DNA from: Limisphaerales bacterium
Lineage (GTDB): Bacteria; Verrucomicrobiota; Verrucomicrobiia; Limisphaerales; UBA11358
Direction of reading: 5' to 3'
Assembly (NCBI GenBank): GCA_003133815.1
Contig: PKZR01000365.1
Coordinates: 598 to 5,740 of the forward strand
Length of the DNA: 5,143 nt
Program-made: the position numbers and the translations under genes
In this document: one piece after another, positions 1 to 4,710 of the stretch
Layout of the letters: each line of letters begins with the position of its first letter
Numbering within the stretch: position 1 is the first letter of the stretch
The notes under the pieces: model-generated
What the model saw: only the letters and a program-made list of their open reading frames with translations
What the model was told of the DNA's origin: nothing
Database searches by the model: none

Positions 1-6
1 GTTCAT
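1..6 (-). CDS. Possible start of the next leftward gene (two codons visible)
   Basis: On the minus strand an ATG at 6-4 followed by AAC is preceded by GGAGAG (20-15), with 8 nt between it and the ATG. This is a good Shine-Dalgarno arrangement. The gene would run off the left edge and follow the histidine kinase in the same direction, about 180 bp after its stop codon. The kinase has no receiver domain, so a response regulator is a natural guess for this position, but only Met-Asn can be read and the product is unknown. A chance ATG is equally possible. Confidence 0.3.
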
Positions 7-36
7 AGTTTTGTCTCTCCAATTTGTGATTGCCGT

Positions 37-165
37 GGTAGGGACGGCGCGCTGCGCCGTCCGCGCCGCAGAGCGGCGCAACGAATTACATAAATCGCGC
101 GACCTGCCATGCGCGTTCCGTCCGCTTCTGCGCGGGCGGGGACAGCGCAGCGCGCTGTCCCTACC
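37..165. repeat. REP/BIME-like or MITE-like inverted-repeat element built of GC hairpins
   Basis: The two ends, 37-62 and 140-165, are 26-bp inverted repeats of each other with two mismatches. The two differences are compensatory within each copy. Each end is also a hairpin by itself: 42-50 pairs perfectly with 54-62 around a 3-nt loop, and 140-148 pairs perfectly with 152-160 around a 3-nt loop. Between them are a third perfect hairpin (63-69 with 73-79, loop AGA) and a fourth (118-125 with 132-139, one G-T wobble). No transposase is encoded. The element starts 22 bp after the kinase stop codon, a typical site for REP-type repeats mobilised in trans by RAYT transposases. That assignment is by architecture only. 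A minus-strand reading frame through it (3-191) is a repeat artefact. The RNA copied from either strand would be highly structured and could stabilise the kinase mRNA 3' end. Confidence 0.75.
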
Positions 166-176
166 TTTTTATTTTT
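138..176 (+). terminator. Candidate Rho-independent terminator, plus strand, facing the kinase gene
   Basis: The right arm of the repeat element forms a stem of 10 bp plus one G-T pair (138-148 with 152-162, loop AGC). It is followed after three bases by T5-A-T5 (166-176). That fits an intrinsic terminator for rightward transcription, which would otherwise enter the kinase gene antisense. In the kinase's own direction the hairpins are not followed by a T-tract, so this is not an obvious kinase terminator. The three bases between stem and T-run make it less than ideal. Confidence 0.4.
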
Positions 177-187
177 CAAAATCATAA

Positions 188-2554
188 TCACGCTCCGATG
201 GTGAAATAAAAAGTCGCGCCATGATCGACCTCGGCCTGCGCCCAGACGCGTCCGCCGTGGCGGTGGACAATGCGCTGCACGATCGCCAGCCCGACGCCGG
301 TGCCTTCAAATTGATCCTCGCGATGCAGCCGTTGAAAGACCCCGAACAATTTGTTCGAATATTGCATGTCGAAGCCCGCGCCGTTGTCGCGGACGAAATA
401 AACATTCTCGTCATTTTCGTGGGTGCAGCCGATTTCGATGATTCCGGGTTCGCGTCCGCGCGTGTATTTGATGGCGTTGGAAATCAGGTTGATCCAGATT
501 TGTTTGAGGAGCGCCGGATCGCCATGACACGCGGGCAGGGTTCCGATTTTAACCTCAATCTGTCGGCCATCGCGCTGCGGTTTCAATTCGTCCAGGACTT
601 CGTTCACGATTCTGGCGGAATTCACAGTTTGCCTGTTCACGGATTGCCGGCTCAAACGTGAGAACGCGAGCAGGTCGTCAATCAATACCCCCATCCGCAC
701 CGCGCCCGTGCGAATCCGCTCCAGATAACCACGGCCTACTTCGGGCAGTTGCGGCCCGAAGTCTTCCATCACGATTCCTGCAAATCCGTTGATGGAGCGC
801 AAAGGTGCGCGCAGGTCATGGGAGATGGAATAGGAAAACGCCTCCAGCTCCTTGTTGGCCGATTCCAGTTGCGCGGTGCGTTCGATGACGCGCTGCTCCA
901 GTTCCGAATTGAGCCGGTGGATTTTTTCCTCCGCGGCTTTGCGCTCGGTGATGTCGAGCACAAAGCACACGCCTTCGTCCGGGCTGTCCTCGAAAATCGC
1001 CGCGCCCACCAGAATCGGCACGCGCGAGCCGTCCTTGCGGATGTATGCCTTTTCATACGGTGTGTTGACTCCCTTGGCCGTGAGTTCTTCCAGAGAGTGC
1101 CGGTCAAGGCCGGCGTATTCCGGCGGCGTCATCGCCGACCAACGGACGTTCCCGGCTTCCAAATCTTTGCGGGTATGGCCGATGATGCGCAGGAACGCAT
1201 CGTTCGCCCCGGTGATCTCGCCTTTCGAATTCCAAAACATCACGCCCTGCACATTTGAATCCACGAGCCGCCGGAAACGTCCCTCGGCCCGCTTGCGTTC
1301 TGTGATGTCCATCACTGCGCCATGAAAACTCAAAGCTTTGCCCGCAACGTCGCAATCCACGCGCCCTCGCGCTTGCAGCCAGAACAGTTCCCCGTCTTTT
1401 TGCCGGACACGATACTCGATATCGTATTTGCCGCAGGACTTGATCGCGCGGTCGAGGCCGTCTGCGACACCCGCCTGGTCTTTCTCAAAAACGGCCTGAA
1501 GATACGTTTCCGATGGCAGGCCTTTTGCCGCAGCGTCCGTTTCGATTGAGAACATGCGGGCGGTGAATTCATCGGCGGTCAGCCGGTCGTTGACGATGTC
1601 CCAGTTCCATGTCCCGATGGAACCTGCCGCGAGCGTCGAATTGAGCCGCGTCCGCGTCTCACGCAGTGACTTCTCAACCTGCTTGCGGTCGCTGATATTG
1701 CGCACCACTTTTGACACGCCAGTGACGTTGCCGGTTGCATCCTTGATCGGCGAGGCCGTGATTGAAACATCAAACTGGTGGCCATCCCTGGCCTGTCGCA
1801 GCGTCTCAAAATGCTCCACACTTTCGCCACGCTTGATCTTCTCCAGAATCAGATTCTCCTCGTCCTGCCGGTCAACGGGAATCAGCCGCATGATGGAAGT
1901 GCCCACAATCTCGGCAGCCGTATAGCCGAATATCTTTTCGGCGCCCCGGTTCCAACTGGTGATGATGCCGTTGAGGTCTTTGCCCATGATGGCGTCGTCT
2001 GAAGATTCGACAATCGCCGCCAGCCGTATCAAGACCAGTTCCACCTGCTTGCGCTCGGTGATGTCGCGGACATTGCATTGGATCACGTTTCGATCACCGG
2101 CCTGATACACATTGCTGACGAACTCCACGGCTTTCTTGCGGCCGTCCCTCGTCTCCAGCGGAAGGTTTTCATAGCGGACATAGCCGTCCTTTTGCAACCG
2201 CTCCAGCATGACTTTGTTTTCCTCGATGTCCTTGAACGGACTCAGTTCTCCGACGGTTTTGCCGACCATTTCGTCGTGGGAAAATCCCAGAAGTTCCACA
2301 AGGAAAGGATTCACATCGGTGATGCGTCCCGTGTCAACGTCCAGAATCAGGATGCCGTCCCGCGCGGCTTCAAACAGCCGGCGATAACTCAATTCGGAAT
2401 CGCGGAGCGCCTGCTCCATCGTCCAGGTCCTGTCCTGTTCAGTTCGCGTCTTGTCCTGTTCTGTCCGTGTCTCCGCCTGTTCGGTGCGTATTTTGGCCTG
2501 CTCCTTCCGCGTAGCGGTGTCAGTCACGTTCCCGTTTTTATGATCGTTGCTCAT
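188..2554 (-). CDS. Soluble multi-PAS sensor histidine kinase
   Basis: A 788-residue hybrid-less sensor kinase. It should autophosphorylate on a histidine in response to a cytoplasmic signal and pass the phosphate to a separate response regulator. The order is: heptad-repeat N-terminus (about 17-51); PAS1 (about 56-165); PAS2 (about 176-287, with SWNRGAEKIFGYTAAEIVG); PAS3 (about 300-417, PAS_3 type with WNWD and EYRVRQKDGELFWLQ); PAS4 (about 424-536); a coiled coil (about 538-572); HisKA with phospho-acceptor His579 in SYSISHDLRAPL; and HATPase_c with N-box NLISNAIKYT (689-698), G1 box DNGAGFD (723-729), F-box KLFGVFQRLH and G2 box GTGVGLAI (751-758). All key catalytic residues are present. 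PAS domains end in DITERK-type linkers. There is no transmembrane segment or receiver domain. The ATG at 2554 is chosen because AGGGA lies 7 nt upstream; the frame stays open to 2653, but that extension has no such site. The PAS ligands cannot be read from sequence, so the stimulus is unknown. Confidence 0.95.
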   Translation of the reverse strand: MSNDHKNGNVTDTATRKEQAKIRTEQAETRTEQDKTRTEQDRTWTMEQALRDSELSYRRLFEAARDGILILDVDTGRITDVNPFLVELLGFSHDEMVGKTVGELSPFKDIEENKVMLERLQKDGYVRYENLPLETRDGRKKAVEFVSNVYQAGDRNVIQCNVRDITERKQVELVLIRLAAIVESSDDAIMGKDLNGIITSWNRGAEKIFGYTAAEIVGTSIMRLIPVDRQDEENLILEKIKRGESVEHFETLRQARDGHQFDVSITASPIKDATGNVTGVSKVVRNISDRKQVEKSLRETRTRLNSTLAAGSIGTWNWDIVNDRLTADEFTARMFSIETDAAAKGLPSETYLQAVFEKDQAGVADGLDRAIKSCGKYDIEYRVRQKDGELFWLQARGRVDCDVAGKALSFHGAVMDITERKRAEGRFRRLVDSNVQGVMFWNSKGEITGANDAFLRIIGHTRKDLEAGNVRWSAMTPPEYAGLDRHSLEELTAKGVNTPYEKAYIRKDGSRVPILVGAAIFEDSPDEGVCFVLDITERKAAEEKIHRLNSELEQRVIERTAQLESANKELEAFSYSISHDLRAPLRSINGFAGIVMEDFGPQLPEVGRGYLERIRTGAVRMGVLIDDLLAFSRLSRQSVNRQTVNSARIVNEVLDELKPQRDGRQIEVKIGTLPACHGDPALLKQIWINLISNAIKYTRGREPGIIEIGCTHENDENVYFVRDNGAGFDMQYSNKLFGVFQRLHREDQFEGTGVGLAIVQRIVHRHGGRVWAQAEVDHGATFYFTIGA
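2423..2506 (-). repeat. Four 21-bp tandem repeats encoding RTEQ-type heptads in the kinase N-terminus
   Basis: Residues 17-44 of the kinase consist of four seven-residue units: KEQAKIR, TEQAETR, TEQDKTR and TEQDRTW. They match four imperfect 21-bp DNA units (2423-2443, 2444-2464, 2465-2485, 2486-2506), with a decayed fifth unit (TMEQALR) after them. The composition is strongly charged and helix-forming, so a short coiled coil leading into PAS1 is likely. Unit gain or loss would change the helix by two turns without shifting the reading frame. Confidence 0.8.
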
Positions 2555-2561
2555 TATTTTG

Positions 2562-2566
2562 TCCCT
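2562..2566 (-). promoter_or_regulatory. Ribosome-binding site that fixes the kinase start
   Basis: AGGGA on the minus strand ends 7 nt before the ATG at 2554, an ideal Shine-Dalgarno position. It favours this start over the in-frame ATG at 2653, which would add 33 residues encoded in what looks like untranslated leader. Confidence 0.6.
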
Positions 2567-2579
2567 GCTAATTCCCAAA

Positions 2580-2611
2580 CAAAATTTGGCTTGCAAAATC
2601 AAACCATTTTG
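2580..2611 (-). promoter_or_regulatory. Leader hairpin just upstream of the kinase ribosome-binding site
   Basis: Read on the minus strand, CAAAATGGTTTG (2611-2600) pairs with CAAGCCAAATTTTG (2593-2580) across a 6-nt loop. This gives twelve pairs including one G-U and a 2-nt bulge. The stem ends 13 nt before the AGGGA site. It could shape translation initiation as an RNA, or be a dyad for a DNA-binding regulator. The AT-rich stretch 2560-2640 probably also contains the promoter, but I find no convincing -35/-10 pair. Confidence 0.35.
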
Positions 2612-2651
2612 GAAGTCATGCTCATATAGCCAGAAAAGACATGCGATTGCC

Positions 2652-2669
2652 ATGGGGTGTTCACCCCAT
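2652..2669. repeat. 18-bp palindrome upstream of the kinase gene
   Basis: ATGGGGTG (2652-2659) and CACCCCAT (2662-2669) are perfect inverted repeats separated by TT, centred about 106 bp upstream of the kinase ATG. A related dyad with the same ATGGGG/CCCCAT arms and the same 18-bp overall length occurs at 4659-4676. It has no T-tract on either side, so it is unlikely to be a terminator. An operator-like site or a dispersed repeat are the alternatives. Confidence 0.5.
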
Positions 2670-2800
2670 ATGCGCTTGCTGCTTGGATGAAGCCCGGTCG
2701 GAACATACTTGAATCCTCATCGGCAGGGTTAGAACCGATGCAACACATTTTTTCCAAGCCCAGTGATAAATGACAGATTTTCCCCAAACCGTTTCACTTG

Positions 2801-2834
2801 AATCCGTGTTTAGCCATGTCCATCCGTGGTTGAA
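2801..2834 (-). repeat. Dispersed-repeat-like module of the CCACGGATGGACA type
   Basis: On the minus strand this reads AACCACGGATGGACATGG and continues into TAAACACGGATT, with the ACGGAT core at both ends. From general familiarity, near-identical CCACGGATGGACA...AACACGGAT sequences occur in intergenic DNA of many environmental bacterial genomes. That recognition is from memory and was not checked. Translated, it gives the NHGWTW...NTDS string that is often mis-annotated as a hypothetical protein. Confidence 0.45.
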
Positions 2835-2845
2835 ATGTTCCCGCG

Positions 2846-2869
2846 TCTTTGTGCCTTGGTGTCTTGGTG
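2846..2869 (-). repeat. Three tandem 8-nt units (CACCAAGA-type)
   Basis: On the minus strand the sequence is CACCAAGA, CACCAAGG, CACAAAGA: three consecutive 8-nt units that differ by one to three bases. This ACCACCAAGACACCAAGGCA motif is one I associate with widespread non-coding repeats in environmental bacteria, often next to the CCACGGATGGACA module as here. It lies between the end of a coding remnant and the kinase promoter region. Function is unknown. Confidence 0.55.
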
Positions 2870-2903
2870 GTAAAACCCGTCCGCGTTTCAACCATGCGGT
2901 TCT

Positions 2904-3188
2904 TCACTTCATCTGTCCCGGCTTTCCGGCGGTCATGGCCAGGACGCAGGGCGCGCTGGGGCTTTTGCAGGAAATCAAATCAATCGTCGCCACCTCCGTG
3001 GCCGGCAGCGGGTTGTCAATCGCCGTCACGGTAAAACGCAACGGTTCGTTTCTACCGGGCGTGAACGTCCCGCCCTGCCAGCCCGCCTTGGAACGCGCAC
3101 CGGTTGGTCCCCGGGCCTTCCGGCTCCGTTTGACATTCCAGTAGAGCAAATCCGCGCCGTAGAACACCTGGATCGTCGCGCCGACGTG
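2904..3188 (-). pseudogene. C-terminal remnant of a lost minus-strand gene
   Basis: A 94-codon open frame with protein-like composition ends at a TGA (2906-2904) and is cut off at its 5' side by an in-frame TGA at 3191-3189, directly where repeat-like DNA begins. It starts HVGATIQVFYGADLLYWN and ends with DNPLPATEVATIDLISCKSP followed by APCVLAMTAG. The pattern N-P-x-P, then I-D-x-I-S, then A-P-x-x-x-A-x-T resembles the last beta-strands of C-terminal sandwich domains of some bacterial carbohydrate-active enzymes; this comes from memory and is tentative. The middle, rich in Arg/Gly/Lys (KRSRKARGPTGARSKAGWQG), looks degraded or frameshifted. A GTG at 3167 could start an 87-residue small protein, but there is no ribosome-binding site, so a remnant is preferred. 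A chance open frame in GC-rich DNA cannot be excluded. Confidence 0.4.
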
Positions 3189-3340
3189 TCACGCCATGGC
3201 GCAGCGAAGGCGGAATCCTACCACGTTTCGGCGTCAATTTAATGGTTGTATTCCCGCTGCTGCGCTCCTAGTGTGGCGGCGAGACGATTGAATTTCAGAC
3301 ATTCATTCTCTCAATTATTCAACACAACCACTAAAAAACC
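3189..3340. other. Upstream region of the beta-barrel gene, with palindrome and no clear promoter
   Basis: This 152-bp stretch holds a perfect 10-bp palindrome CGCCATGGCG (3192-3201) within a GC-rich block that looks like a piece of repetitive intergenic DNA. An AT-richer segment (3286-3340) follows, leading to the gene start. TTGAAT (3288-3293) and ATTCAA (3317-3322) form a small inverted repeat, but no acceptable -10 element lies at the right spacing from the first. There is no Shine-Dalgarno sequence before 3341; the last 20 bases are A- and C-rich, so initiation probably relies on an unstructured leader. Confidence 0.4.
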
Positions 3341-4609
3341 ATGCACCCGACCCACATGTCCCTCCGCGCCGTGCGACCGGTTTCAATCTTCATCTGCTCG
3401 CTGTTCTGCGTTGCAGGCCTGATGCCGTGCGCCATCGCCGGCGACCTGTTTAACATCAACACGGTGACTACGGACGGCGGGCCGCCCATGAACCTCACCG
3501 CCGGCAGTTCCAGTGTGATCAACCTTGTCCAAAGCGCCATCAATGCGGATGGCAGTTTCGCGTCGTTCGCCAACCGCGGCTACAGCGCCAGCCTGCAGTA
3601 TGCCGGGGTCGCCAATGCCATTAATTTCACCGTCAACAACGCGGGCACCTCCGCCACCCTGCAGATACCGTCCACCGGATTTTCCAAAACTTTCACCGGA
3701 ACCTCGCGCTCGGACCTGAACAGCCAGATCACCGCCTTCCTAAAGTCGGACGGCGAGTCCGAATACGCGAAGTTTCTCAAGGCGATGAACGAACAGTCCA
3801 CCGTGGCCGTGAGCGACGGCAATCCGAACAGCTCCACCGCCATGATGGCTTCGCAGGCGTTCGATGACTACGCCTTCGGCCCCGTGGAATCGCGCGATGA
3901 ACGGGCCGCCAGCGAGGCGCAGTCCGTCCACGCCTGCATTGGCGCGGTGGCCGACATCGGCACCTTCAGCAGCCAGGGCATCAACGGCACCAGTTATTCC
4001 CTGCCCATATCCATGGGCTTCAAATTTTCCGACCGCGTGGGCATCGGAGTGTCTGTTCCGCTCAACTACACGGAGGTCGAAGGTGCAAAGATTTTCAGCG
4101 CGGGACTGACGCTCGCCCTGCCGGTTAAAATCATTCTGCCGGGCGATGACCAGCCGTGGAGCTGGCAGCTCACGCCCTCCGGCGGCGCGATTGCCTCGGC
4201 TTCGGAGGACATGCTGGCGGGCGGCGCGATCGGCCAGGGCGGCCTCAGCAGCATGCTCACCTATGACTTCGGGAAGTTTTCGCTGACCATGGGCAATTAC
4301 TTCGGCTGGTTCGAGGGAATCCCCGTCACGCTCGGTGGCGACACGTTCAACCCGGACATCTCGCAGCAGATCGTCAAGAACGGACTGAAGGTCTCCGTGC
4401 CCATCAAGCAACACTGGGTGGTCGAGGTGTATGGCATCCACACCAAGTTCATCGAGTCCGCCGCCGTGGACCAATATGTCACCGTCGGTGCCGAAGTAGG
4501 CTGGCGCTCCTCCTCTACCAGAAGCTATTGGAGCATCGGCTTCTATTCCGACATTGCGGACAACTATACCTCCACCCGCGCCAAGATAGGAACGTCGTGG
4601 AAGTTCTAG
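3341..4609 (+). CDS. Predicted outer-membrane beta-barrel protein, unknown family
   Basis: A 422-residue exported protein. Residues 1-33 form a signal peptide: basic RAVR, hydrophobic core VSIFICSLFCVAGLM, and AIA before Gly34 as the likely signal peptidase I site. Residues 34 to about 190 are rich in Ser, Asn, Thr and Ala and contain a short helical stretch (about 123-150, DLNSQITAFLKSDGESEYAK), suggesting a surface or periplasmic region. From about 195 the sequence alternates polar and hydrophobic residues in strand-length segments (YSLPISMGFKFS, VGIGVSVPLNYTEV, AGLTLALPVKII, SSMLTYDFGKFSLTMGNYFGW, GLKVSVPIKQHWVVEVYGIHT, TVGAEVGWRS, SYWSIGFYSDI) and ends TSWKF. The C-terminal Phe is the usual BAM-recognition signature of outer-membrane barrels. 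Roughly ten to twelve strands can be counted. A second in-frame ATG at 3356 would also keep the signal peptide. There is no ribosome-binding site. I do not recognise a named family; a porin or transport role would be speculation. Confidence 0.88.
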   Translation: MHPTHMSLRAVRPVSIFICSLFCVAGLMPCAIAGDLFNINTVTTDGGPPMNLTAGSSSVINLVQSAINADGSFASFANRGYSASLQYAGVANAINFTVNNAGTSATLQIPSTGFSKTFTGTSRSDLNSQITAFLKSDGESEYAKFLKAMNEQSTVAVSDGNPNSSTAMMASQAFDDYAFGPVESRDERAASEAQSVHACIGAVADIGTFSSQGINGTSYSLPISMGFKFSDRVGIGVSVPLNYTEVEGAKIFSAGLTLALPVKIILPGDDQPWSWQLTPSGGAIASASEDMLAGGAIGQGGLSSMLTYDFGKFSLTMGNYFGWFEGIPVTLGGDTFNPDISQQIVKNGLKVSVPIKQHWVVEVYGIHTKFIESAAVDQYVTVGAEVGWRSSSTRSYWSIGFYSDIADNYTSTRAKIGTSWKF

Positions 4610-4627
4610 CCCTTCCCGCGCAAAGGG
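4610..4627 (+). other. Small hairpin immediately after the barrel-gene stop codon
   Basis: CCCTT (4610-4614) pairs with AAGGG (4623-4627) across an 8-nt loop, beginning at the base after the TAG stop. With five pairs and no T-tract it is too weak to call a terminator. It may only be chance pairing. Confidence 0.2.
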
Positions 4628-4658
4628 TGAGTTCATTGGGCAAGCCGCATTCCCTGAC

Positions 4659-4676
4659 ATGGGGATTACACCCCAT
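4659..4676. repeat. 18-bp dyad ATGGGG-N6-CCCCAT between the two envelope genes
   Basis: ATGGGG (4659-4664) and CCCCAT (4671-4676) flank ATTACA. This is the second occurrence of the arms seen at 2652-2669, with the same spacing. It sits 35 bp before the lipoprotein ATG. The bases after it (TGTTTGGG) contain only a short T-run, so a terminator role is weak. It may be an operator or a dispersed repeat. Confidence 0.45.
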
Positions 4677-4710
4677 TGTTTGGGTGCCGTCTCCCTCTTA
4701 TCGTCCTTGA

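Noticed and set aside
3..191. A 62-codon minus-strand frame after the kinase
   Set aside because: It is a translation of the inverted-repeat element, with Arg/Ala-rich sequence that mirrors the hairpins.
2423..2506. CRISPR-like regular repeat
   Set aside because: The 21-bp units are contiguous without spacers, in frame, and code for heptads.
2078..2629. A 183-codon plus-strand frame, and similar ones at 221-661 and 749-1258
   Set aside because: All are antisense to the histidine kinase, whose catalytic motifs and PAS domains fix the coding strand.
2555..2653. N-terminal extension of the kinase by 33 residues starting MAIACLFWLYEH
   Set aside because: The ATG lies inside the 18-bp palindrome without a ribosome-binding site, while the ATG at 2554 has AGGGA at 7 nt. 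The hydrophobic start is too short to be a convincing membrane segment.
3288..3322. TTGAAT as a -35 element for the barrel gene
   Set aside because: No hexamer close to TATAAT lies 16-18 bp downstream; the best candidate matches only three bases.
3416..3445. Possible lipobox LMPC in the barrel protein signal peptide
   Set aside because: Met-Pro before the Cys does not fit the lipobox consensus, and AIA just after it is a good signal peptidase I site. An integral barrel would not need a lipid anchor.
4659..4680. Intrinsic terminator of the barrel gene
   Set aside because: The stem is only six pairs and is followed by TGTTTGGG rather than a T-tract, so read-through into the lipoprotein gene is likely.
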